Part shown: one piece after another, positions 1-13,782 of the stretch
Numbering within the stretch: the first letter of the stretch is position 1
Layout: every line of letters begins with the position of its first letter
Source of the DNA: Tubulanus polymorphus
Lineage: Eukaryota; Nemertea; Palaeonemertea; Tubulaniformes; Tubulanidae
Length of the DNA stretch: 64,000 bases
Assembly (NCBI RefSeq): GCF_964204645.1
Contig: NC_134026.1
Span: forward strand, 248,001-312,000
Direction: 5' to 3'
The notes under the pieces: model-generated
What the model was told of the DNA's origin: nothing
The model's input: only the letters and a program-made list of their open reading frames with translations
The model's database searches: none
Made by a program: the position numbers and the translations under genes

Positions 1-3000
1 ATTTCATTTACTCGAATTTCTGTCTCTGATTAATCAACAGTTGGCAGCAAATTCGTCAGATTTCGCGTCCTCGAATAATGAACATCATTTATTGTGGCGC
101 GATATCCGCGGATTACTATAGACGACACTAATCAACGCCGAGACTTAGCGAGAGATTAATGATCGCGATCATATATAGAATACGAGCCTACCGTGAAAAA
201 TAAAGGATTCGAACCCAAACATTCCAATCAACGGATTAATGACGTTACGTCATAACAACGTTGATAAGCTGTATTCTTACGCTGGGGGATAATCGACGTA
301 GTTTTTACCGCCGCGATAAGAAAATTCCAAGAAAAAAAAACAGCCACGAAAATTAGAGTACGCATAGTGTATATGAGAAAAAAACATCAACCAATAAAGT
401 TAAACCGGCGACCGACTGGGGAAACAAGAGGAATTCAAATACACTCAATTTTATACAAATAATGGACGGCAAATAATGTGAAATGGCGAATCAATATTTT
501 ACTCTTCGCTGTCAGCTGCGAAGTAGACCTTTTATGTTGAAAGTAAAGAAAATAACCAATAAGTAATATGGTCTTGCACACGCCTACTTAGGTTCATATC
601 TGTAAATATCTTATTTCTGAAAAATATCATTTCGCTGATTGATTTTCTGTATATTTCATGTCATTTCGGAATTGCACGCACGATTTGCTTTTTTTATTAT
701 TACTTCGCGTATGTTTCAGCCACTTATGCGGACAACTTTCCATTAGTTACGGTTTTTGTCGAATAACAAGCAAATAGTTCAATCTATTGAGTAGGCGGCG
801 TGACGTGTCATTTCATCGAAAACATTATGATTGAGTAAAAGTTTCTACAGTTGTGAAGATCAAAGTTCATTCCCAAATATTTAAAACATGGGGTTTACTA
901 CGTCCGTGTGAACCGAGTCAAAATAATCCTGCCGTTCCCTAGTTGTGACTCGAGTTTCAATCACAAATTTAGCCCGGCCAAAAAAGGCTCGCGTGGATCG
1001 CGGATTACGATAGATATTTCCATGAGAATCATGTGTTCAGTGTTTGTTGTCTGTGGTTCAGTGTTAATAGTCGATACCCAGTAACAACCGGTAACAACCG
1101 GTAACAGCCGGTCGCGCATTCTACATTTGCATTTTTCATCAAATCGTCGTTGATTATTATTGACAGTATAAACCGTTACGACTTTAGATCGCAGCTGAAT
1201 TGAGGAAACCCGAACGAGTGCGCGTGCGCGTAAACCGACGCCGGAATTAGATGGGAAAGAATCTTATACCCGATTCTTTAAGCCATTGACACGTGAGATG
1301 TGTTTAGAAATATATCGTGTTTGTATAGTTTCAAAATGAGAAATAAATTGTTTTTTAGATGAACGATATGATCATGAGGTTTTAGATGAACGATATATGA
1401 TCATGACTGTATGATTACGCATTCGTTCAACTAATTTGCTACCTGTTTCTAATCTATGATATTCCGGTCCAATGATAGCCAGTTAGTTGTGACATTCAAT
1501 TCGATTTAAAAAGTGGTTTCCTACATTTTTAAAGTGGTTTCCTTCCTTCGTAAAACCTTTCCGTATTATTAGATACACATCTTCGGGCTGGAAAAAGAAA
1601 CAAAGTAATTTCTTCTCATAACCATTATATAACAGCCAATCCGTTCTAACATCATCTTTCAATCTGAAAGAAAGTTCTGTAATCTAAAATGTCTATCAGC
1701 TATTATATCTGCATTGAAATGAAAGACGAATCTGGTACAATTTTTTTTTCTCCTCGTGAAATAAATAATAGAAATGTTTTGCTTCGAGTATTGTTTGTTT
1801 TTTACGTAGTTACAAATGATGTCGTTGACATCAAAGTCTGTCAGTACATGTAGCACTATTGATTGTGACGATAGAACGCCAGACACGGAGTCCACGTTCG
1901 CTTCATTTCACCTGAGCTTGTATTCTCCACGGCTACGGCATTTCTAGGACATAATGTTACCGGTGTCCGGTCATTGCAGAACCATACGCCTGATTACTGG
2001 CAACTATCGGGTCGTTGCATTTGCCGCTATCATGTTTAATGCATTTTTTGTAGATGATTATGTCAGTGGTATATCCTCGTCCACGCGCCAGATTTACCCC
2101 CACGGCGAGAATATCATACATTGATTCGCGCAGCTGTGCTTCAATTTGCCAATCAAATCAGTCTGTACACGGACCACATGAGGCGGCGTCGACTAATTGC
2201 TGTTGGAATGAACGCTAACTCTCTGACAACAGAGAACTTTATTTTTTTCTAAATAAAAGCTTAATTGCACTTCTTAAAGTAAAACTGCTTGTCTTTGTCT
2301 GTCTCAGTCTCGAGTGGCTGTGGATGCGATTCTAGTCTAGAGTTACAGTTGAAAAGACTTAGAACAGTTGAAATAATCCAGTATTGGCAATAACTGCGAA
2401 TATGAATGAGAAATTGAGGTGTAATTTGAGTTTTCAGAAGCAATCCTGAAATTTAAGGAAAAAAAGTATGTTGACATCACGTATAGGACATTAACTGCTC
2501 GCAAAGCATGATGCGACCGATGTGAAAAGCTATAATTACGGTGTTCGTCTATCGCGCGCGGAGTCCATTTAGTTTCCTGTCTCACACGAAATCATATACT
2601 TCATAATTTCACGACGCCGTTTCTGCACTTGTCAGTTTCATCATTTGTCGGAAATCTCACCACAATTAGCATTTACTCCGTTTTCTGCTTATTCTACTAA
2701 TAACAACACGGTTTTTTTTTTCGGTTGACAGTTTAATTCAAACGACGCCAGACGCTTTTAACAGTTTTTTCTTAACGCTTTAAGTTTGAATTTAAATCTC
2801 TCTTAATCCGAACGAGTGAAAGAAATCCACCCCACGCTATAACCTACTTTAACGACGCCCAAGCATTATTGAGTTTTTGACATTTTGAATAGAAGTTGAA
2901 CCATTTTAATCCGTTGGGCCCAAACCAGACTAATTTTTTTCGCATAATGATTGAATTGAATTTCATTTACATTCACTAGATCCAGTTAACAAACTATAGC

Positions 3001-3044
3001 AACTAGTAACATACACAATATATCAATTAAACTAGAGTATAAAC
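1..3044. other. No gene recognised; AT-rich non-coding DNA
   Basis: Frames here are short (80 codons or fewer) and show no family resemblance. The only structure seen is a short tandem run at about 1080-1113, where the 10-base unit TAACAACCGG is repeated three to four times. Distal exons or regulatory DNA of an off-window gene cannot be excluded. Confidence 0.5.
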
Positions 3045-3053
3045 AATAAATGA

Positions 3054-3249
3054 CGTAATAGAACGATAACCACACTCAAACGTGGTGAACGGATAATAAG
3101 ATAAAATCCCACTATTTACAGATTAAAAGAATTTAAAAACCAGAATTTATTTATTCAATCAAAAATATTTAAAAGACACGACGTTTCGATCTCACCCTAG
3201 AGATCATCGTCTAAATTCTTTTAATCTGTAAATAGTGGGATTTTATCTT
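3054..3249. mobile_element. Short insertion with inverted termini and hammerhead-like core
   Basis: The 196-base insert is flanked by the direct repeat AATAAATGA (3045-3053 and 3250-3258), which reads as a target-site duplication. About 40 bases at each inner end are inverted copies of each other (AATAAGATAAAATCCCACTA against its complement at 3225-3249). The interior, read on the minus strand, holds GACGATGATCTC, a short loop, GAGATC and GAAACG. This resembles the hammerhead order of a CUGANGA box, stem II and GAAA. It begins with the same sequence as the 39882-40095 insert. It is a non-autonomous element; a relation to Penelope-like retroelements is an inference. Confidence 0.7.
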
Positions 3250-3258
3250 AATAAATGA

Positions 3259-4471
3259 GGTTATGATGTGACAGGCAGTATAATGAAGGATGGCCCCAGT
3301 AAGTTGGAGGTATACAGTGCCCTAATCGTAATAAACTCATTTTCTAGGAATGGAAATACACTTGACGCGCGTTCTATCCCGCGGCACTGCGATGATTCCA
3401 CAGTAAAATGGTCACTGATTGATATAAAGTTATACGGGGAAAATTCTGGTAGAAATGATTTAAGGATTTGCGTCGTTTTTTCTGTAGTAAAATATGCGGG
3501 CGCTGATTCTATTGGATACTCTGTTCGATGTCCTCTGATCGTGTATATATATATGTATATCTTACCGCGGTTATAAATGATATTGATAACTTCGAGCGCC
3601 GTCGTTGAACAAACGGTCTAAGGCCACGCGCGTGAAGATCGATTTCGGGTATTTCTCTTATGATCTTTGCTCGGTTATTCTTTTTTCGTAAACAAAACGG
3701 GCTGCGTTTGATGTATTGGAGAGATGAGAGATGTACACGATGCCGATGCTTGAGGCAAGTGTGACTGTGGTGTGTGTACAAAAGCAAATAGCTGGGCGTA
3801 AGGTCAACTGTGAAGTAAATAGGAAACCAAATTACTCGCGAGTAAACTAGCTGCAAATCAAATCCTGATATACCTGTGCACGCATTTCAAATTCCCAATT
3901 TTTCACTGATATTCCAGTCACGTGACGGACGCAGTTTATTTGCGCAAAAAGAAAATGGGGCGAACATAATATAACTGAATCGTAAAGCGTGGGAGGACAC
4001 GGAAGCGACAAAAATAAAATTTGCAACAAGACGGTCGTCATATTTTTGACGAAGTAAAAGGTCGAATAAACTAGGATCCTGAATTCAAATCACGACGTCT
4101 TAAAGTTATGCAACTTTTTATGAATCTGATTCAGAATATTTCGGATTGTGAGTAGATAATAGCTGGAAAGTGGTCCATTTACAATTCGTGAATAACATCA
4201 GTTCATTGATATCTAGTATTCATATAATATCGTATATAACGTTAAATAAATGGACAAATTTATTGTTCGGAGTTAGAAATATTATTCCTGCAATATGTAT
4301 GTGTCTAGTGTTTCCAGCTAGCAATCCCTTGTTATCAGAGAATCACGTGGTTGAAGGGAGCGCTTGACAATCGGTCACCTGACTGGTTAGCGCACCAAGT
4401 GGTCGCATTAAACACTTACTTTCCAATGTGCTGCTCTCAATGAAGGGTTACCGCGTAGGGTTTGAACGCCA
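3259..4471. other. No gene recognised
   Basis: Frames of up to 115 codons occur on both strands and overlap one another. None shows a domain, splice-bounded exon or family motif. I see nothing that supports a gene. Confidence 0.45.
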
Positions 4472-4616
4472 GGGGCTGGTGCCATAGTCATAGCTTTGAC
4501 TTAAGACCAGTCTAAGGCTATTTTAGTTCTAAAGCTAATCTAACAGCTTAAGACCACAGTTTTAAGATTTTTAGACCACTTTTGGACTTAAGTCTCGACT
4601 ATGAGACCGGTCCCTC
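4472..4616. mobile_element. Foldback MITE-like element
   Basis: The left end GGGGCTGGTGCCATAG is an imperfect inverted match to the right end CTATGAGACCGGTCCCT. The interior is made of repeated CTTAAGACC and GGACTTAAG words that also pair with each other. The same words recur in the 6300-6420 and 61217-61346 elements, so this is a dispersed family of short hairpin-forming elements without coding capacity. Confidence 0.6.
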
Positions 4617-6299
4617 AGTTATCCCAGTTCGGCCTTTACCAGCGGCCAAAGTTTTCTATTGTTCAGATGCTGTTAGAGAAAACTGAAATGAATAACTTCC
4701 CCTGAAAATACACTAACACATTTTGTTATATGTGTTTTCTATGGAATGCTGGAGGAAATGTCTGGCCGCTGATGACCAGTAAAAAGATGTGTTACAACTT
4801 GATATTCATGGCTACTTACTGTGGGACTAAAGAGGGGATTTTGTTAACTGAAGCAATCGTTGCTGCAGTTGATGTAAATTGTAATTTATTACCCAACAAT
4901 ATATCAATGTCAACGTATCTGACCGATCTTATAAGGTCTTGGATAAATTGCTAGACAACATGACCATATATCACTAACCGGTCTGTAATCCCCGCATGAT
5001 GTCGACCACTGTCTTCGTTTGAGGTCAATTTCGCCATAAAATGCTGATTGTTGCCATATCGTTGATTTGCGCGCGCATATTGTTGTTAATGGCCTATATT
5101 TCACGTCAGTACACTGATGCTGCTATTAGGGCACTATTTGTGACAATATGGAAACGCATCCTTACCACGTACAGTTGCTAGAGCGCTGATTGGTCATTTG
5201 AATTTTATACATTCGTTAGAAATGCATCAATTTATCCAGGTTTTCTTTGCCGGTGTCTGTCCGTGGGATCTGTGGGTATCGCGCTAATCTGTCGGTTTCG
5301 GTTTTTTCATCGACAATCTAGTTTTCATTTGATATTGCGGGAATTTCAGTCTATTTTATACTAATCATACTAAATTATGTAAAGCTTCAATAAAATTTTT
5401 GTTTCCAAACTCCGGCACGTGACTCGTCGCAAGTCACTAAAAGATTACGTCATGTTATGTTCGCTCACTTTTTCTTCAATGAATGATTTGGTAAAAAATA
5501 GAAAATATCGTATAAATGGAATTATTATCACGAGAATTCGAGCTGTAAAGCGGGCTCCAGTGAGATGTAACATAATCAGCGTCTTGAAGACGACGTTTCT
5601 GTCCAAAGCGTGAATAGAAATAGATCTACGTATTTCTAAAGACCGACGATGATTAGATGTACAAGAAATCACATCTCATACTGCGAAACCGATTCTCAGG
5701 GGTTATCATGTCTATCAGTGGGAGAACTTATCCAGACTGTCGGTTACAGTCTCCTCTATCGTATGATCCACCTCATCTAACTATCAACGTGGGAATTCGG
5801 TGATTGACATAGTCAAATCAAGCGTTCATTCGTGCTGCGTGAAGTTTATGCAATGTAGGATATCTCCGAGGATATGATCGATTGGTCTTGCCGAATCCGT
5901 GATAAAAGCCAATCTGAATTTTATGAGAAACGATCGCTTGGCATGCGAAGGAAAGCATTCAGCCATCGTCGTTTTCATCTGCGAAAAGACGACCGAGTTG
6001 TCAACAGAAATTGCGATGCTGATCGGCCGGGTTTAATGAAGTGTATTTTCATCAATATGTACCAGATTGACGATGCAGATGCCGTGTCGACGGACTAGAG
6101 CTGCGGTAATTCGAGTCACGTTTACCGCGCACAAAGACCAACCATAAAAACTATCGGTGTTATGTAACCTGTTCAGAATTCTAGTCATTACTTCACTTTC
6201 AGTCTCTTTATCAACTTCGATCTCTTTTAGCGATCAAACTCCGCCCCTAATCTTCGGATATTCGGTCAAATGCTTTTCACGCAACAACTTTTATCTGCT
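4617..6299. other. No gene recognised
   Basis: Only short frames are present, with no recognisable domain or convincing exon. No repeat was identified. Confidence 0.45.
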
Positions 6300-6420
6300 G
6301 GGGCCAGTTGCAAAAGTCGTTTTAAATCTTTAGACTGGTCTTAAGTTATTCGTTTGGCTTTAGAACTAAGTTGGTCTTAGGCTGGTCTTAAGTCTAAGCC
6401 ATGACTATGCAACTGGCCCC
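6300..6420. mobile_element. Foldback MITE with near-perfect ends
   Basis: The 121-base element starts GGGGCCAGTTGCA and ends TGCAACTGGCCCC, an exact 13-base inverted repeat. The interior carries repeated TTAGACTGGTCTTAAG-type words in both orientations, so the element would fold into a long hairpin. It has no coding potential and no clear target-site duplication was seen. It is the best preserved member of the family that includes 4472-4616 and 61217-61346. Confidence 0.75.
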
Positions 6421-9221
6421 TGGTTATAGAGCCTTTTACGAGTGTGTGCTGTATCTTAAGAGCGACCTTGCCATCTACATCTTAGTCCGCCCTTAGATGC
6501 TTTTAAATACATTAATATTTTGAATATAACTTTTTCTCAGATTCTAATGTCTCATCTTTTCCTTTTTGGAAAATAGCGATGAAAATGGGAAGGACTAAAA
6601 AAAACAATTTTTTTTAATTTGATAATATTTGCAGAATTCTGGGAGGTGAATCCGTACTCAAAGGAATTGAAATGTCTTATGGCAATAGATTATCATGATT
6701 ATTATCAACTGCCTCGACACTGAGTCGAATAAAGCCGAATCACCCGCTCTCAATCAAGTCGATTTTACAGTTGATTTGATGGTGCCTAAAACGTGGCTCA
6801 TCAAAACACATCATTACTCTCTAAAGCTAATAGACTTCAACTAATGCTCGAAATTGAATTCGGTTTGTTATCCGCGGCTCCTAAACAAAGTCAAATCTAA
6901 TGAAATAACTAAACCAGCAATCCTAGCGATGAAACAATAAGATTTAAAAGATAAACCTCGCGTTCTTCATTAGAAACACGTTCTTGTTATAGTTCATACA
7001 TGTACAATTTATTAGCAAGCACATCAGGATCATCACGAGAATGGTCCGGGACATATCGCATTATCAATCTCTACATAGCCTACTAAAAAGACGTGTTTCA
7101 TCCCCCGTGAGGGCTCATACAGATGTGAGGTATAAAATACGTATGATCCTGCGGTGAACGAGGTGTCAGCTGTAGCGTCTGAAATTCTCGGTGTCAGATT
7201 CTCTTGAAGTTGATTCGCAGTTTGTTGATCGTATCAAATTCTTATCAGAAAGAATCTTACTCGCTAAATATGACCCGGATTTATCCAGAACATCGCGATT
7301 TGAACCCTTGACAATTTCACTGACAAGCGCCTTTCAAAATAGATATTTCGCTTTCAGTTCATATCTGAATATCTGATGTACGAGATGAATCAGATAAACC
7401 TGAAATAGTTTGAAATCTGAACTTGATTAAGGACATAAACGTGTAAATTTGTAACGACGGTAAACTGAATGGGTTACTCCAACACCAGCTATCCCACCAG
7501 AAGGACTGAATGGGTTATTCCGACAATCCCACCAAAAGGCGTGACGAGCACAATATTAGACTGGTTGCCTGTCCCATTCATAGAGACCGGTAACCAGACT
7601 AGCGCAAAATTGGTTACACAGCCTTTGGGCTTTTCTGGGCCGGAATAGAAGCACGTAATGAATTGTTACATTAAATATGTTCATGATTACATTCTTTGCA
7701 AATAAATGTTATTGTATTGTATTGGTTCGGTTTCAGACACCGAAGCCGCTACAGGTTCGAACCCCAGCTATGTAGGATGAAGAAAACTCGATTGAGTCAA
7801 ACGTGTTCAATACACGCGAACGATACAAGCAACGATACGAAACTGTAATAATTTTCCTTTTTTGATTTCATCGTTTCTCAAAATGCTATCGAGTAAACGA
7901 CTGGTGACGGAATATCGCGCTGAACGGAGGCGCTGGCTGTCGGCTGCCGTGAATATTCGATCCTACTCCGTTACATTGGTAATTTGTCACATTTGTAAAT
8001 TGCACGCTGTTCGGCGGGTAATAGATGGTTGGAAGGTTTGATAGTTTTCTATTATCATGAATCGGTCAGGTGTCGACGAACAATTACGGTCGCCTGTTAC
8101 TATATCGATCGACTGTCTCTCCTCGAGTTCATCTTACCCAGCAATGGAATGCGCGTCGGTTGTTATTAGAAGTGTTTCGTCGGTTTTTACTTTCCACTTG
8201 TAGGATCGGAGTGAATGTATTTTAATTCGTTTATCTTATCACCAACACGCGGTGATTGCCTCTTGTGTATTTCGCGATTGGTTTGATTCGATTTGATGAA
8301 TGTTGTTCGCACCGTTTTGATCGATCGTCTGCTGAATTAAGAATGAAAAAAAAGTTTTCACAACGGATAAAGTTCACTGAAACTTCAAACCTACGACTAT
8401 TATATCAATCATTCTTTCAACTAATTCATCATTCACATTTTTAAATGTCTATTAAAGTGTAACATCCCTCGCTGTATCCGGTCCTCTCGCTTGTAACATC
8501 CGACCTATTAGTACTCAATGCCCATCAGTTATATTCATCTATCGTGTCAGAATGCCCAGATTCACCCGGGCGATGAGAAGGGAAAAGTGACACGCGAGAC
8601 AGTGTCACTACCACAGGTCATCTATTAGAGGTCATCTATTAGAGGTCATCTATTAGAGGTAATCTATCAGAGGTCATCTATCAGGCCACGTGTATCCAAA
8701 TAATCATGGGCGGACAGCGGGGAATAGTAAGACTGTATCAGCGCTTATCATGGGTAATCCATTGTTCCTGGGTGGAGAGAGGCAAGAACTTTCTCATGCA
8801 CATTTTCCCAAACTGATTGCGTTCATCTTTTTCCACGGCTCAGAACTTCATCGTCAAGATTGAATGGCCTTGTATATATACGACACGTAATCATCATAAC
8901 GTAGTTGCTTTGATTTTGGAAGGTTCGGAAAAGTTCACAAACGAGCTTATGGAATTAATATTCCCTACCGTTACATATTCCTAGCGGCCAACTGACGACC
9001 AGTCGAGATCCTATCAACATCATAAGCTCTGATAGCCAATTTTGCCAGATAGACAAAAATCAATAGATGAACATAGCCCGAAGTTATGTTCGAATTGGCA
9101 ATTTGCTAGTGGCTCGGTGGTTCTTTTTATATCACGGTTTCTTTCGCCACTGATGAGGAGTTTATTTAGTCGTGTATAAACGAAGTAGGTAGGACTCGGC
9201 AAGCACTTATTTAATCTAGTT
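6421..9221. other. No gene; minor repeats
   Basis: No exon is recognisable. A 36-40 base unit beginning CTGAATGGGTTA is duplicated in tandem at 7469-7541. Near 7680-7715 there is a tail built from TGTATTGTATTG words, typical of a 3'-truncated retrotransposon end. The motif GGTTCGAACCCC at about 7742 resembles a tRNA B box but has no tRNA fold around it. Confidence 0.4.
8615..8684. repeat. 14-bp tandem repeat, five units
   Basis: The unit AGGTCATCTATTAG is repeated five times end to end. The last two units carry one or two substitutions. It is non-coding and 70 bases long. Confidence 0.9.
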
Positions 9222-9290
9222 AGCTCTCTCTCCCTCTCCCTCTCTCTCTTTCTCTCCCTCTCTATCTCTCCTCTCTCTCCCTCTCTCTCG
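9222..9290. repeat. CT-rich microsatellite
   Basis: About 70 bases of CT and CCCTCT repeats on the plus strand, a pure pyrimidine tract apart from a few interruptions. Confidence 0.95.
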
Positions 9291-9299
9291 ATATAACTA

Positions 9300-9640
9300 T
9301 TTCGTAATAACTATCTCGTTACTCTCGACCGGATAAGCACCACTCGGGACGTAGTAAGATTGCCTCTGAGACGCCAGAGCCGCTCGTCGGGAATAGGATT
9401 CGAGTCCGACCGCTGTATGACGGCCGCCTGCTCCGGACATGTAACGACACCTGATGGTGGTTGGATTTCAGCAAGTCATCAGCTCGTTGTGTGCACGGCA
9501 TACACCGTAGGATGGTCTTTGGGTCGAAAAGCTATAAAACGACTAAGGAATAATTTACCTTCTGAATTGAAAATGAGCTATATTTGAATCATATTTATTT
9601 ACGTTGTAATTATGTATTTTTTGTGTATCTAGTGACGTAG
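9300..9640 (+). repeat. Possible tRNA-derived SINE
   Basis: A segment less AT-rich than its surroundings contains GGATTCGAGTCCGACC at about 9387, which resembles a pol III B box. It runs on into an AT-rich tail near 9580-9640. No A box or target-site duplication was clearly seen and there is no second copy in the window, so this is a weak call. Confidence 0.25.
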
Positions 9641-10720
9641 AATTTACAGGTTTTTGGCGATAAAGTATCACGTGACAATCTAAGGTCTCGGTTTGATCGG
9701 TAACATTCTCAAATAAAGCGCGTCATTTTCAGCAGCTACTCAATTTAGAATGGATATCACCACCGCGGGTGAGGTTACAACTGGAAATACAGCCGATGCT
9801 ATCTGTTCGCCGAAAGGACATATTATCTACTGGAAAAAAAAACATCAAATATCTCGGTGCCTATTAGACAGGATTATTGTGGAAAATTGAGCATGAACTA
9901 TCATAACATTGCCAGCAGTGAGATAAGAGAATCGCGAGACGACGCGAAAAATTAACGATTATCCCCGAAAAAACATCTACAATAATATGTGATGAAGTTT
10001 TTTATGTTTCGTAAGATTTCGGGCTATTTTCTTTTCCCCGGTGGGAAATCAATTTGCAGAACACGTGACCCAGACTCGTACTGTATGTCCTATAGCGATG
10101 TGAACTTGAGCTGTACCAGGGATCCGACGCTTTCAAAAGCGATCAGATCCGTGTGTTCATTTTTTTGCGACAGCGGCATAGGGACAGTAATTAGAAAGAC
10201 TTCCGGCCTTGACCTACAGCACCACCTGGTGAGACCACCGGTGAGAGTGACTGAAAAAAAGAATCAATTGCTGAAGCGACGACTAGAGTTCCCGAATAAT
10301 CAATGGTTTTCTCTCTATTACAAACAACTCTCCAGAAACATGGAATTACATGAATCTAATCGTGTTTATAACAAATCACCCGAAAGAAGGAAATCACTCG
10401 TAGAATTTATCCTTGTTTCTAGTTTAAAACATCTCGAATGTAACTGAAGAAGACACCGACCCGGGTGAACTATCCGTGAAAATCGATCGGGATACACGGA
10501 TAGAATATCCGTTCAGCTGTCACTAATCTCTTACTAAATTCTCACTACAGCTACAGCCTGACATGTATTACAGTCACCAGTTTGATTCGCCAATTTCCGT
10601 TTTATTTGAAAGGTTTGAGATTTTCGAATGATGCGAAGGAAATGAACTTCCAGACGGGTTACAAGTTGATGTTTATGGAAATTGCTGATAAGTGAACGCC
10701 GCCGCCGCCGCCGCCGCCGC

Positions 10721-10754
<34 letters not shown>

Positions 10755-13725
10755 GATGCGACTGTGGTCTGTCGTCTCCACCGTTAAGAAATGTATTATG
10801 AATCAAAACCTGCCTTACCCAGTGTTTTTATGTACTCATCATTTGTTTTCTAAATAAATAAAGATTCGTTTTGGATGAGATGAATTTCAGACACAGTTTT
10901 CGTATTAGATGATTACGTCATATAGTCGTCACTTTCGGTTTGTCCCCGTGGTGTTAATTACATCGTGGCATTTATAGATACAATTTTAATGATCTAATTA
11001 AAATTAACTCTTAGGGCCCGTTCCTCGATCTACGATCAGTTCAAGCTCAGTTCGGTTCTATAATTAATCTAACAAATTACGACCAGTCTAAGTCCCATCT
11101 TCGCTCTTAACTTCAGACCATCTTTTTCCTAAAGCCAATCTATGAGTTACTTTGATTTAATGCCACTCTCAAACTACACAGGCCATAGTTGTGTGACTGG
11201 ACACTGATGTTTTTTGCTTCGTTAGTTAGCCGATATCTCTTTGTCAAGCGAGATCAATTTCATCCCAAGTGTAGATACAGCTAGACGAATATAAAGGTGA
11301 ACGTTCATTCCGTTAACAGATCTATCGCCGAAATGTCATTTCCAGGCGTTTCGATTGCTCTCTGCCGGAAAGCTAAATGGTCATTCAACGAACAGAGAAC
11401 GTCAGAAATAACCTGTAGGTTTCATTTATCCAGAAATCATGAACACTTTCAGAAACTATTGTCTTATTATCAGGTTATATCTACGTATCAACCGTAGGAA
11501 TCACAGGACATTCAACTTCAGCATTGCGCCTCGTAGAAATGGTTACTACTTTTAGTCAACGATATTTTTCGATATCGAAACTAAGAAATAACCCGAGTTA
11601 AATGAAGACTATTTTTCATTCTAAAACATATTGCACCAAGAACGATTATATACAATCATACGAACGTGCTTTCCGGATTTTTCAAGGGCTCTTATATTAT
11701 TTACGTTGATTGACGAAATCATCACGGGAATCAAATTCTTCGAGTAACAAGTAGAATTCTTGTAAAAGAATTGGACAGCTAAGAAGCGCAACATCGGCAA
11801 ATGGACTGCAGTCGGTGACAGCAATTTTCTCGAGAGATTTAAGCGCAGTAGAAATCATCCTCGTAGACCTGTTTTAATGGTCGTTCAGAGATAAAAAAGA
11901 ACTCAACCCATAAAACTTGGCCATAAAATATTCAAATGTTTCGAAATTATATCCATCAACACTGGTTACTACATTTATAAATGATATATCAACTATTAAA
12001 CTTTATTTCATCATAAATATACAATACGTGTATATATAAACCGCATTCACAGTGCGTAAGAACATTCAGATTTGGCCCCGTCCAAAACGAACCAAGAGTT
12101 CACACTTGCAAAAAGGTTCGTTCAAAATTGGTCTATTCTATTCATTCCGACCAAAAAGACCGATCCAAATCCGATCTTTCATAACGAACCATTTCCTAGA
12201 AACTTTGCTATTAGTTTTGCGTCTAGCATGGACGAGTGATCGGACAGCATTGACTTGGTCTGTTCCGGGTACGGATGGATTTAGAACAGACTAACCTCAG
12301 CTATAGTGCCTTTTTAATCACACGCATTTTCCATAAAAGTAATCGTTAATTCATTACAGTAAATTAGTTTTATATAAGCATTAAGCAGGCATAAGTATTC
12401 CAGCGAGTTGATTGGTATTTAGCGCCGGCTTCGATTGCTATCCGTGTCAAATAGTTGACCATCGTTTCGATCTACGTATCTGTATATATGTCGAAAACTA
12501 GTGATTGACATCTGGAAATTGAGAGCTTTTCCTCAATTGACGCTTCAAGAAGAATATCTTTGCGATGATTGATCGAGACTATGTTAAGGTTCTCTCGTAC
12601 GGTCGAACTTGTATACGTCGCATTTAGTTGGCGTTTTTTCAGCTCGAAACCGATCAATCATTGAAACTGTATATGATAGCGTGTAAATCTCGCTGGCCAA
12701 AAGAAACATTAGCTGATAAGACGTTTGCGTGCCTACCGGTACAGGTCATCGCCGAGGTATCCTCGCTGACGTATCGATGATAATTCACGCTCTGAGTCGC
12801 GTTGATCTACAGTTTCATGCAGATGACAGAAACGCGGAGTTCTATAAATTAAAAATATTTAAGCCGGTAATAGGAAGAGACGTTGTCACGAACCGGATTA
12901 GAAAGTCATCGGCGTTGCTTTAAGTCGGGTGTTAGATCCGATCTGCCTCGCCGTAAAGTATGATAAATTAACGCCTGTCATTCAGTTATAATACGTTTTA
13001 CATAACGCGCCGAGCCATCAATTAGATTTCTAATAAACAGAGACTCTATCGAACTACGACCATCGAGGTTCGTGTAAGACCTCTCCCCCTTAATCGAAAA
13101 ACAGAAACAACCTCGAATGGCGTTCAGGCCGAGTCAACTGAGATTGTACACATGGAGTCGGATCCGACCCCCGGAACTACTCCGAACATATCGAATAAGA
13201 TTTAAACATATTTTCTATTAGTCCACTATCACCGTGTATTCGTAATGATGATTGAATTTTCGATGTGATTTGCAAACTTTTTCTGCGTTTCTCCCATCAT
13301 TTCAATGCAATACAACAACAATATTCATTCCATTATTTTTTCTGCAGTACTTTCTAGACTTTAAACGATAAAAATATTAAATTCATAGAAAAATATCATT
13401 CTTCTATTTTTCCCTGTTCCGTCGCATTACGAGTCGTCTGCTTTTAGTCTTCAACTTTGCCCATCCCCTGTCCAATATTTCCTTCAAAAAATCCGTACTC
13501 CGAGTAGTCAAGAAAGGCCCGGGGAAGAAAATGAAATGGAGATATAATGAGCGCCCATTTCACGAGTCTAGACTGATAAATCATCATCATTTCTCGTCTG
13601 AAGTTAGTTTTCTAATTATAGCAACTGTGAAGCAGCCGAAACTCTAGATCGCACGCGGCGACGACGGCAAAAATTTACCATCTGTCAAAGCGCGTTATCT
13701 TTTCTGCTATTTACAATTTAACATC
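9641..13725. other. No gene recognised
   Basis: The longest frame (9989-10447, plus, 152 codons) has no domain, no splice support and ordinary background composition. I see a triplet repeat at 10697-10754 and a possible degenerate foldback element at about 11013-11206 (begins GGGCCCGTTCC). No other structure was recognised. Confidence 0.45.
10697..10754. repeat. GCC/GCT trinucleotide repeat
   Basis: About eight GCC triplets are followed by about eleven GCT/CTG triplets on the plus strand. On the minus strand this reads as a glutamine run followed by an arginine run inside an otherwise unremarkable 90-codon frame. I regard that frame as fortuitous. Confidence 0.95.
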
Positions 13726-13728
13726 ACC

Positions 13729-13772
13729 GAATATACGATATACGAGATACGAGATTCAACATACGAGATACG
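13729..13772. repeat. Short imperfect repeat of ACGAGATACGA words
   Basis: TACGAGATACGA and close variants are repeated several times just beyond the stop codon of the gene at 13783-16003, in its presumed 3' untranslated region. Confidence 0.7.
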
Positions 13773-13782
13773 ATTTCTCTTT

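Noticed and set aside
9989-10447. 152-codon plus-strand frame.
   Set aside because: No motif, no supporting splice sites and ordinary background composition. It could be real but nothing supports it.
10534-10806. Polyglutamine-polyarginine protein on the minus strand.
   Set aside because: The frame is created by a GCC/GCT microsatellite; its non-repeat parts show no domain or splice structure.
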